Source: an uncultured Chloroflexota bacterium (GTDB lineage: Bacteria; Chloroflexota; Chloroflexia; Thermomicrobiales; UBA6265). From it: a stretch of DNA of 64,000 nt. The stretch covers positions 40,718 through 104,717 of the forward strand of contig CALGSZ010000112.1 of the NCBI GenBank assembly GCA_937901745.1, read 5' to 3'. Positions within the stretch are counted from its first letter, which is position 1. Each line of letters opens with the position of its first letter. The notes below the pieces were generated by a model. The model saw nothing but the letters and a program-made list of their open reading frames with translations, was not told the DNA's origin and did not search any database. Below, piece after piece: positions 15,424 through 22,875 of this stretch. A program made the position numbers and the translations under genes.

Positions 15424-16968
15424 CTATCTCCCTACTCCCACTGCCCTCCTCGGCCTCCAGTCCACGCTATCAAGGACAGCCGCCAGCGCCGCGCTCATCA
15501 CCAAATCGTCGTGACCGCGCCCGTCAGGCACGCCCCATCGCAGCAGCTTCCCCGGACCTGGCCGCGTCTCGTACGTCGTCGCGCGCAGCTGCTCCCAGTA
15601 GAGCGCCGTCAACCGACCCTCCGTCGTCCCGGTCGCGGAATCGTCCGCGTATTCCTTGAATCGCCCGGAATCGATCAGCGCCAGGAAATCCCAACCGAGC
15701 GCGCTCTTGCTCGCCGCGGTGAAGACGAACGGAATCACCCGCACCGGCGGCTGACCGGCGCGCCGCTCGCCCAGCTCCGCCGACAAGAACGAGGCCAGCC
15801 CTGCCCCGATCCCCGTTGCGTCCACCACCACCGCGCTCGCCTTCCAGACATCGCGCGCCAGATCCACGATTTGTGAGTAGAGCGCCGTATGCTTCGCGCC
15901 CGTCCACGCCATCCGATCGACGACCCGATAAATCGGCAGCGCTCGCCTATCCGGCTGCCCCCCCGGCCAGGCGATTTCCACAACCGTCAGCGCCGTGCTG
16001 TCCCGCCGCGACTCACTCGCAAACGCCAGCGGCCCCGTCCCGGCTTCCTCTTCGCCCGCGACGTCAATCAGGAGCGCATACCGCTTGCCCGGCTCGGCCC
16101 GGTGCCGTCGCGGATGATCGCCCTGCATCTGCGCCAATCGTTGCGGCGGGAAGAGCCCGCCGTCCGCATCCAGCTCCTCCAGGCAATACTCCGTGCGGAT
16201 GAACGGATGCGTCGGCCCGAGCTGTGCCATCCGCGCCCGCACCCGCTCGCCGTACTTCGGCAGCACCTGCTCAACCCGATCCCACGGCACCCGCCAGACC
16301 CGCTGGATGCCGTCCTGCCGCTCCAGGTCCTCCAAGTGCCGCATCTGCCGCGCGAGCAGCGTGTCCCGACTCCAGACCGTGCCGAGGAAAACCGTTGTCG
16401 CGTTCGTGCTTGCCGCCATCGGATCGAAGACGGCGTCCCACACCTCCGGCTTGATGTCCTGCGCCTCGTTTGCCACGAGTAGCAGGTCCGCCGTCTGTCC
16501 CCGCGCGTTCGCCGTCGCTTGCGCCGAGAGGAACCGGGCCGAGGCTTTCCCGACGTAGACGGCGTAGCCATCGCGGACATGCACCCACCGCCCGGAGATC
16601 GGGTTCGCCAGCCGATCCAGCAACCGGTCGCGGCTCAGTGTCGCCTGCGGCCGGAACGTCGGCGCCGCCAGCACCGCGTTGCCTCCCTTTTCCCGGTACC
16701 GGTGCAGCAGGTACGCCAGCACCTGCGCCAGCAGCTCGTCCTTCCCCGCCTGCCGGCTGAACACCACGACGAACTGCCGCCCCAACCCCCGCACCACACT
16801 GTCAACGATCGCTCGCGCCGGCTCGAGCTGATAGTCCCGCAGGGGATACCGCTCCAGCACGAGCCGGGAGAACCCGCCGATGTCGGCCAGCTCACGCCCG
16901 AGATCGACCGGCACGTCGTTCCGGGCCGCGTAATCCCCCCGCCGCCGGACGCTCCCCCCGTGCGTCAT
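15424..16968 (-). CDS. phage terminase large subunit
   Basis: The 514-residue protein carries an N-terminal packaging ATPase and a C-terminal RNase H-like nuclease. The Walker A-like loop is FSRQAGKDELL (residues ~70-80), the GK[N/D]E variant common in TerL. Walker B is LLLVANEAQD (~162-171), with a coupling motif at VFLGTVWSRDT. Nuclease acidic residues are seen in ALLIDVAGEE (D302), VVVDATGIGAG (D383) and GRGHDDLVMSAALA near the end. TerL drives DNA into the head through the portal and cuts the concatemer. The ATG at 16968 has AGGAG almost touching it, so a slightly later start is possible. It follows the 73-aa gene by 18 bases. Confidence 0.9.
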   Translation of the reverse strand: MTHGGSVRRRGDYAARNDVPVDLGRELADIGGFSRLVLERYPLRDYQLEPARAIVDSVVRGLGRQFVVVFSRQAGKDELLAQVLAYLLHRYREKGGNAVLAAPTFRPQATLSRDRLLDRLANPISGRWVHVRDGYAVYVGKASARFLSAQATANARGQTADLLLVANEAQDIKPEVWDAVFDPMAASTNATTVFLGTVWSRDTLLARQMRHLEDLERQDGIQRVWRVPWDRVEQVLPKYGERVRARMAQLGPTHPFIRTEYCLEELDADGGLFPPQRLAQMQGDHPRRHRAEPGKRYALLIDVAGEEEAGTGPLAFASESRRDSTALTVVEIAWPGGQPDRRALPIYRVVDRMAWTGAKHTALYSQIVDLARDVWKASAVVVDATGIGAGLASFLSAELGERRAGQPPVRVIPFVFTAASKSALGWDFLALIDSGRFKEYADDSATGTTEGRLTALYWEQLRATTYETRPGPGKLLRWGVPDGRGHDDLVMSAALAAVLDSVDWRPRRAVGVGR

Positions 16969-16986
16969 CTCCTGTCCAACCTGCCC

Positions 16987-17208
16987 TTACGACCCCGCTC
17001 CTGCCAATCGAATCGCGATATCGAGCACGATCGCGCTCGCCACCATCCACAACAGCCCGTTCAGCCGCCCCTTGATCTCTCGCAGTTCTTCCTCCAGCGA
17101 CTCCACCATCTGCCGCGTCACCGCCTCGTATGCCGACGGCGGCTTCAGATCCACCACCGGCTCAGCGCGAATCCGCCTGAGCCGCTCCCGCAGCTCTGCC
17201 TCCGCCAC
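16987..17208 (-). CDS. small coiled-coil/TM protein of the phage module
   Basis: GTG 17208 follows CGGAGGTG and yields 73 residues. The middle is a coiled coil (TRQMVESLEEELREIKGRLNGL) and the end is one membrane span (LLWMVASAIVLDIAIRLAG). This layout resembles XhlA/haemolysin-type phage accessory proteins, which work with holins, but here it sits between the terminase subunits, away from the lysis pair. The function is unknown. Confidence 0.55.
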   Translation of the reverse strand: MAEAELRERLRRIRAEPVVDLKPPSAYEAVTRQMVESLEEELREIKGRLNGLLWMVASAIVLDIAIRLAGAGS

Positions 17209-17330
17209 ATCACACCTCCGGGAAGATCGAAAGACGCGTCATCCCATCGCGCGGCATCCGCTAGCAATGCCGCGCCGCACTTCGCGGGTCATTCGTCGTA
17301 CCGCCGGCCCGACAGGCCGCGCTCCCGCGC

Positions 17331-17750
17331 TTAGGTCTCCAATTCCGCCAGGAACCGATTGATCGCTTCCGTCAGCCCTTGTCCCGTCTCGCCCGCGATC
17401 GCCCGCTGTGCTCGGGCCGCCTGTGTCGTCGCGCTCACCAAGCGCGCCACACCGGCTACCAGCTTCCCGAGATCCGCTTCCTCGAGCAGCAGCCGCGCCA
17501 GCACGATCCGCAGCGCCCCGATCTCATCGGCCAATCCAGGCTCGGCCGCCGCCTGCGCCATCACCGCCTGCACATCGGCGTCGAACAATTGCCGATAATC
17601 GCCCTGCGCCAGCCGCCGGCGGAACTCCTCTCGCGCGTGCTGCCGCTCGTCGGTCGCCTCCTCATCCGCGGCCCCGTGCGCCCGGCACCACTCCGCGCCG
17701 CGCCGGACGAACCGGCCACACCCCGGCGCCGCGCACCGCTTCCGGTCCAT
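17331..17750 (-). CDS. putative terminase small subunit with N-terminal zinc finger
   Basis: The 139-residue protein begins CAAPGCGRFVRRGAEWCRAHG, a C-x4-C-x9-C-x2-H pattern that probably binds zinc. The remainder is helical (REEFRRRLAQGDYRQLF, LADEIGALRIVLARLLLEEADLGKLVAGVARLV). It is the first gene of the minus-strand module, two genes before the large terminase, where small terminases usually lie. Helical oligomeric, DNA-binding small subunits of this length are common but have low sequence conservation. The call is therefore mainly positional. Confidence 0.5.
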   Translation of the reverse strand: MDRKRCAAPGCGRFVRRGAEWCRAHGAADEEATDERQHAREEFRRRLAQGDYRQLFDADVQAVMAQAAAEPGLADEIGALRIVLARLLLEEADLGKLVAGVARLVSATTQAARAQRAIAGETGQGLTEAINRFLAELET

Positions 17751-18064
17751 CCGCCCTTAGCTCCCGTTCGGTCGCTCCATCGTTGCACATCCTCCTCCCG
17801 GCATCGCCCCAAGCGGCCACTCGCGTGCCCGCACTATCTAGGGAGGGATTCGAGCGCCCCAAACGGGACAAACGTGTGCAAATCTCGCCAGGCCGGTCTT
17901 ACAAGCTCGACTCCAGCGCACTGCTCCGCGGAGCCTCCCTCTCGCGCTTCCTTGAGACAACGAGAGCGGTCGGTGTACGGTAGGCGCCGGCCGTTCGCCG
18001 GTGGGCGCGCACCGCTGCCCCGCCGCGACGAGTTAGAACGAGAACCGTTGGAGGAGAAAACTCG
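17751..18064. other. intergenic region at the right edge of the phage-like module
   Basis: Some 314 bases separate the divergent small-terminase-like gene and the secreted DUF4352 gene. It carries GGAGGAG before ATG 18065. I see no gene, tRNA or attachment-site-like direct repeat with the left edge near 6.2 kb. Confidence 0.35.
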
Positions 18065-19063
18065 ATGCGTTTGTCGCTCAAGGCGCTCGTTGCCAGCCTG
18101 CTGCTCCTGCTCGCCGCGACACCCGTCGCCGCTCAGCAGGATCGGCCAACCGGCACCCCCGACCTCGGCTCGCCAGTCACGATCATTGGCGCCGAGGGTG
18201 GCGAGATCGCGCAGGTCACGCTCCAAGATCTCGTCGATCCCTTCCTCGAGTACGACCAGTACGATCCGCCCGTGCGCGGCTATCACTACGTCTTGTTGAC
18301 GGTGTCGGTCGACAACACCGGTTCGCGGCCGTTGGAAGTCGATCCCAACGACTTCGTGGTCGTTGACGCGGATGGCTTCGTCTATCCGCACGCGAACGTC
18401 ACATTGCTCGCCGAGGCCAACGTCACGCTGCTCGAATATCAAGAGGTTGCTCCCGGTGAGGAAGCTACCGGCGCCATCGCTTTCGAGGTTCTCAACGACG
18501 CGGCAATGGCGGCCATTGTCTATCGGCCGGAATCGAACCGGTTGATCTCCCTGGCAACCTTCGCCGGACAGGGACCCGCGCTCGGCGAGTCCGTGACCAT
18601 CGTCGGCCATGACGGCTACGAGGCCGCTCAGGTGACCGTCAGCGACATGGCCGATCCCTTTGAGGAGTACGACCCGAATTCCCCGCCGCGGCGCGGCTCG
18701 CATTACGCCCTGCTTACGGTCTCCGTCTCGAATACCGGCCCGCGCCCGTTCGAGTCCAATCCCCGCAACTTCTACATCCTGGACTCCGACGGTTTCTTGA
18801 TCGAGCCCATCCACATCCCGCGCGACTTCGATCAGTTCCCGGAGATGGAGTACAACAGCGAATTGCCGCAAGGTGACGAGGCGAGTGGCACGATCGGCTT
18901 CGAAATCCTCAGTGGCACCACGCCGATCGCGGTCGTCTACGCGCCGTCGTCGGATCGCCTCATTACCGTCGCCGATCTCAGCGCCGCGCCTTCAGACGAC
19001 GACATGGCGATTCCGGTTGCGACACCGGCCGCTTCCGATCTCGGCACGCCGGCGACCGACTGA
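18065..19063 (+). CDS. secreted protein with two tandem DUF4352-like domains
   Basis: The 332-residue product has a clear signal peptide (MRLSLKALVASLLLLLAATPVAA-QQ). Two ~125-residue copies follow: VTIIGAEGGEIAQVTLQDLVDPF...HYVLLTVSVDNTGSRPLEVDPNDFVVVDADG, and VTIVGHDGYEAAQVTVSDMADPF...HYALLTVSVSNTGPRPFESNPRNF. This is the DUF4352 immunoglobulin-like layout, found in exported or lipid-anchored proteins of Gram-positives and Chloroflexota. No catalytic residues are visible. A low-complexity tail (VATPAASDLGTPATD) ends it. Start ATG has GGAGGAG upstream. Probably extracytoplasmic; role unknown. Confidence 0.72.
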   Translation: MRLSLKALVASLLLLLAATPVAAQQDRPTGTPDLGSPVTIIGAEGGEIAQVTLQDLVDPFLEYDQYDPPVRGYHYVLLTVSVDNTGSRPLEVDPNDFVVVDADGFVYPHANVTLLAEANVTLLEYQEVAPGEEATGAIAFEVLNDAAMAAIVYRPESNRLISLATFAGQGPALGESVTIVGHDGYEAAQVTVSDMADPFEEYDPNSPPRRGSHYALLTVSVSNTGPRPFESNPRNFYILDSDGFLIEPIHIPRDFDQFPEMEYNSELPQGDEASGTIGFEILSGTTPIAVVYAPSSDRLITVADLSAAPSDDDMAIPVATPAASDLGTPATD

Positions 19064-19111
19064 GAGGCGCGGGTCAACGCCGGCGAGGCAGCGCATCGGC
19101 TCATGTGACAG

Positions 19112-19141
19112 GTGGGCGCCGGGTGTCTGGCGCCCCTCACC
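19112..19141 (+). terminator. GC hairpin after the DUF4352 gene
   Basis: GGGCGCC-GGGTGTCT-GGCGCCC forms a 7-bp stem about 50 bases after the stop, with no clear T run. It may end transcription. Confidence 0.4.
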
Positions 19142-19291
19142 CTTGAACGGACGTATTTCCTCGCGTATCCTCACCACGCGTTCGCCAGGCGCGAGCGGGA
19201 GGGGCGCCTGTCCTATTTGTGCATCCTTTTTCGATTGAGCTAGATACTTACGCGCTCATGATCTCCTCACCGCAATAGACTAGGGGCGCCG

Positions 19292-20278
19292 ATGCGCGGT
19301 TTCTTTCACCGGGGCGGCAAGTTCCGACCACTCACTCCCAACGGTGAGCGACCGGATCAGCACATTCCCGATGACCTCTGGGTCAAATGCGCGAAGTGCA
19401 AAGACTTGCTCTACGTCAAGGAGCTCGAGCACAACCAGCGCGTTTGCCCGAAATGCGGCTATCACTTCCGCCTGCGCGCTCGGGAGCGCATCGCCCAGCT
19501 CGTCGACCCCGGCTCCTTCCACGAGTGGGATGCCACGCTCCAGCCTGAGGATCCGCTCGACTTTGCCGATGGCAGCGGCCCCTACGAAGAGAAGCTTCGC
19601 GCGACGCAGCAGAAGAGCGGCGAGACCGAGGCGCTCATCACCGGCCGCGCCACCCTCGACGGACGGCCTCTCGCCGTCGCCGTCTGCGACTTCGAGTTTC
19701 TCGGCGCCAGCATGGGCTCCGTGTTCGGCGAGAAGATGGTCCGCGCCATCGAGCGGTGCTGCCAGAGCGGCCTTCCGCTCCTTACCGTCAACGCTTCCGG
19801 CGGCGCTCGCATGCACGAGGGTCTCTTCTCCCTGATGCAGATGGCGAAGACCGTCTCCGCGCTCGCCCGGTTGGGCCGCGCGCGCCTGCCGCACATCGCG
19901 CTCCTGACCGATCCTTGCTATGGCGGCGTCACCGCCAGCTACGCGACCGTCGCCGATGTCATCCTTGCCGAGCCCGGCGCCCTCATCGGCTTCGCCGGCC
20001 CGCGCGTCATCGAGCAGATCACGAAGCAAAAGCTGCCGGAAGGATTCCAGACCGCGGAGTTCCTCCTCGAGCATGGGATGATCGATCTCATCGTCGAGCG
20101 GCCAGCCCTCCGGCCCACGCTCCGACGCCTCCTCGATCACTACCAGCGCGCTCGCGCCGCTCACGCCGACTTCAGAGACGCTTCGGCTCAGGCGTCGCCC
20201 GAGGCGCTGCCCGTCTCGGCGCCGCTCCTGACGGCACACCGCGTCTTCCTCAATGGGAGCGAGACCGGCGATGACTGA
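19292..20278 (+). CDS. accD: acetyl-CoA carboxylase carboxyltransferase subunit beta
   Basis: The 328-residue protein has the AccD N-terminal zinc ribbon (C33, C36, C52, C55 in VKCAKCKDLLY and VCPKCGYHFR). The crotonase-fold carboxyltransferase domain follows (LGASMGSVFGEKMVRAIE, VNASGGARMHEGLFSLMQMAKT, DPCYGGVTASYA, IGFAGPRVIEQ). With AccA it moves the carboxyl group from biotin to acetyl-CoA, making malonyl-CoA for fatty acid synthesis. The accA start overlaps the accD end, so the two are translated together. The biotin carrier and carboxylase genes are not in this window. Confidence 0.95.
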   Translation: MRGFFHRGGKFRPLTPNGERPDQHIPDDLWVKCAKCKDLLYVKELEHNQRVCPKCGYHFRLRARERIAQLVDPGSFHEWDATLQPEDPLDFADGSGPYEEKLRATQQKSGETEALITGRATLDGRPLAVAVCDFEFLGASMGSVFGEKMVRAIERCCQSGLPLLTVNASGGARMHEGLFSLMQMAKTVSALARLGRARLPHIALLTDPCYGGVTASYATVADVILAEPGALIGFAGPRVIEQITKQKLPEGFQTAEFLLEHGMIDLIVERPALRPTLRRLLDHYQRARAAHADFRDASAQASPEALPVSAPLLTAHRVFLNGSETGDD

Positions 20279-21158
20279 CGCGCATCCGGTGGCAGTGCGC
20301 TCCGCGTGGGAGCGGGTCAAGCTCGCCCGTCATCCGGAGCGGCCGCACACCCTCGATTACCTCTCCGAGCTGATGACCGACGTCGTCGAGCTTCACGGCG
20401 ACCGCGCCTTCGGCGACGACCGCGCGCTCGTCGGCGGCTTGGCTGGCTTCGCCGGGCGCACAGTCATGGCCCTCGGTCACCAAAAAGGCTCAGACACGCG
20501 GGAAAACCTGCGCCGCAACTTCGGCATGCCTCGCCCGGAGGGATACCGCAAAGCCGAGCGCCTGCTCCGCCACGCGGAGAAGTTCGGCATCCCGGTCATC
20601 ACGTTCATTGATACCCCCGGCGCCGAGCCCGGCATCGGCTCCGAGGAGCGCGGCCAAGCGACCGCGATCGCGGAGAGCCTGCTAACCATGGCCGGGTTGC
20701 GCGTTCCCATCATCGCGGTCGTGATCGGCGAGGGCGGCAGCGGCGGCGCGCTCGCCATCGGCGTCGCCGACCGCATCCTGATGCTGGAGAACGCGATCTA
20801 CGCCGTGGCTTCTCCCGAGGCCTGCGCCGCCATCCTCTGGAAGGATGCTGGCAAAGCGGAGCAGGCCGCCGAGACGATGCGGATCACCGCGGCCGACCTT
20901 CACCGCTTCGGCATCATCGACGAGATCATCCCGGAGCACGTCCCCGCGCACGAGCGCCCACGCGAGGTGATCCACGCCGTCGGCGACGCGCTCACCCGCC
21001 ACTTGAATGAGCTCTCGGCACTCGTCGCCACTCACGGCATCGATCACCTGCTCGACCTCCGCTACGCCAAGTTCCGCCGCATCGGCGCTTGGCGGGAGTG
21101 CGCCGCGGCCGAACACGGGCTGCCTCCCGAGACGATCGCCGGCAGCCCACTCGGCTGA
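20271..21158 (+). CDS. accA: acetyl-CoA carboxylase carboxyltransferase subunit alpha
   Basis: ATG 20271 overlaps the accD stop by 8 bases, which fits a coupled pair; the longer reading from 20253 lies inside accD. The 295-residue product shows the AccA signatures ARHPERPHTLDYLSEL, VMALGHQKG, NFGMPRPEGYRKAERLLRHAEKF, FIDTPGAEPGIGSEERGQA and GEGGSGGALAIGVADRILML. It supplies half of the carboxyltransferase active site that binds carboxybiotin. The length is that of the stand-alone bacterial subunit (about 300-320). Confidence 0.95.
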   Translation: MTDAHPVAVRSAWERVKLARHPERPHTLDYLSELMTDVVELHGDRAFGDDRALVGGLAGFAGRTVMALGHQKGSDTRENLRRNFGMPRPEGYRKAERLLRHAEKFGIPVITFIDTPGAEPGIGSEERGQATAIAESLLTMAGLRVPIIAVVIGEGGSGGALAIGVADRILMLENAIYAVASPEACAAILWKDAGKAEQAAETMRITAADLHRFGIIDEIIPEHVPAHERPREVIHAVGDALTRHLNELSALVATHGIDHLLDLRYAKFRRIGAWRECAAAEHGLPPETIAGSPLG

Positions 21159-21310
21159 GCCGCTTCCCTGATCTCCCCGTCTCATCAGCAATCGGTCGTT
21201 GAGACGACTGTCACGTTCTGCCTCTGGGCACGATTCCTGCTGCCTCGAAACGACGGCGCCGCCCGGTAGACCGGCGCGGCTTGGCTGGATTCAGCAGAGG
21301 AGGAACGATC

Positions 21311-22609
21311 ATGCCCATCGGCTTCGGACGATATTGGCGGCCACGAGCGGCCGCGCTCCTGGCTCCCTTGCTCGTCTTCGCTCTAGTCGCCGCGATGCCC
21401 CGCGTCACGGCCGCTCAAGAGACAGAAGACGTCGGGGCCACGATCCGCCTCGTACATGGCGCGCCAGAGGCCGGCCCCGTTGATCTCTACCTCGACGGTG
21501 ATCTCGTCGCCGAGGAAGTGGATCCGGCCACCGTCTCCGATCCGATTACCCTGGGACCTGGGGCGTATGATGCGCAGATCGTGGCCGCGGGAGGCGATCC
21601 CGCGGCAGATGCGATCATTGGCGATGATGTCGAAGTCGAGGCAGGCTCGAACAACCTCTTAGCCGTGCTCGGCTTCGGTGAAGACCTCACGGTCCAGCTC
21701 TATCCGGTCCCGGTCGGGGAAGAGATCCCAGAGGACAGCGCGCTCGGTCGCGTCATCCATGGCGCGCCGGATGTCGGCGCGGCCTCCGTCGCGCTCGACG
21801 ACGAGCCGGTTTGGACCGATCTCGCCTATCCGGACGCCTCGCCATACGAGACCATCGCGGCCGGCGCCCACGAGGCGACGGTTCTCCTTGGCGGCGATGC
21901 TGCGATCTACAGCCAGACCGATCTCCTGTTCGAAGCCGGAACGATTGTCGATCTGTTCCTGATCGGCGCCGCCGCCGATGACACCCTCGAATTCCTTCCT
22001 GTCGTGACGGTGCAGGAAACCGTGGAAGAAGCGGCCGGTTTCCCAGCTCACATCCATAACGGCCAATGCGACAACCTCGGCGAGATCGTCGCGCCCTTCA
22101 ACAACGTGATCTACCCAGAGGGCGATCCCGTCGGCCAAGCCGATCTCGCAACGCGCGTCGCCGACTCGTTCACCGTCGTCGACATCTCTCTCGAAGAGTT
22201 GATCGGCGGGGAGTATGCGATCAACGTGCACCTCTCTGAATCGGAAATCGACACCTACATCGCCTGTGGCGAAATCGGCGGCGTCCTCACGGAGAACGGG
22301 AATCTCGTAATCGGCCTGCGGGAGCTGAATGCTTCCGGGTACGTCGGCATCGCCTATCTCAGCCCCAACGCTGACAATCCCGCGCAGACCGACGTCCTCA
22401 TCTTTGTCGCTCAGGGACTCTTCGGCATCGTCCCGATCGGCGACGCGACTCCTGAGCCAGCGCCGGATGAGATCGGCACGCCAGCTCCGGAGCCAGAAGT
22501 GCCCACCGAAGTGCCGACCGAGGAACCCACCGAGGAGCCGACTGAAGAGCCAACCCAGGAGCCAACGGAAACGCCGGAGAACGGCACGCCTGTCGCCGTC
22601 ACGGCCTGA
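21311..22609 (+). CDS. secreted DUF4397 protein with CHRD-like region and Glu/Pro/Thr tail
   Basis: ATG 21311 follows GGAGGAACGATC. The 432-residue protein has a signal peptide ending near VTAAQE. Two DUF4397 repeats follow (TIRLVHGAPEAGPVDLYLDG, then GRVIHGAPDVGAASVALDD). A third region (PAHIHNGQCDNLGEIV ... YAINVHLSESEIDTYIACGEI) looks like a CHRD/cupredoxin-like domain. The tail is a run of PTEEPTEEP-type repeats typical of Chloroflexota surface proteins, perhaps a wall-spanning spacer. DUF4397 proteins are extracytoplasmic with unknown ligand. The last part could be anchored or released. Its hairpin terminator is at 22631-22672. Confidence 0.75.
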   Translation: MPIGFGRYWRPRAAALLAPLLVFALVAAMPRVTAAQETEDVGATIRLVHGAPEAGPVDLYLDGDLVAEEVDPATVSDPITLGPGAYDAQIVAAGGDPAADAIIGDDVEVEAGSNNLLAVLGFGEDLTVQLYPVPVGEEIPEDSALGRVIHGAPDVGAASVALDDEPVWTDLAYPDASPYETIAAGAHEATVLLGGDAAIYSQTDLLFEAGTIVDLFLIGAAADDTLEFLPVVTVQETVEEAAGFPAHIHNGQCDNLGEIVAPFNNVIYPEGDPVGQADLATRVADSFTVVDISLEELIGGEYAINVHLSESEIDTYIACGEIGGVLTENGNLVIGLRELNASGYVGIAYLSPNADNPAQTDVLIFVAQGLFGIVPIGDATPEPAPDEIGTPAPEPEVPTEVPTEEPTEEPTEEPTQEPTETPENGTPVAVTA

Positions 22610-22630
22610 TTTGTTCTTATCTCCTAGCCG

Positions 22631-22672
22631 CGCGGCCTTTCTTTCCTCTGTGAGAGAGAAGGGAAGGCCGCG
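22631..22672 (+). terminator. strong hairpin terminator after the DUF4397 gene
   Basis: CGCGGCCTT pairs with AAGGCCGCG 22 bases after the stop, and the inner CTTTCCTCT/AGAGAAGGG arms extend the stem. There is no T run after it, so the mechanism is uncertain. Confidence 0.55.
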
Positions 22673-22875
22673 TTCGGCGTGTCTTCAAGTACGGCAAGCC
22701 CGCCGGCCACGAGCAGAGGCCGGTAAATGGGGTTGTCATCGCCTTTTCGCCCCATCTCGACAATTCAAGCAATGAAACGAAAGCGCATGAGGCGACGACG
22801 CCCCCTTGTGTTCGATCGCTCGCCGATGTACCGTATTCCGGTAGCGTTCATCAGCCACTGTGCGGAGTAGACGAC

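Noticed and set aside
6179..18064. attachment-site direct repeats at the ends of the phage-like module
   Set aside because: I found no shared direct repeat or tRNA at the two edges by eye, so no att site is claimed.
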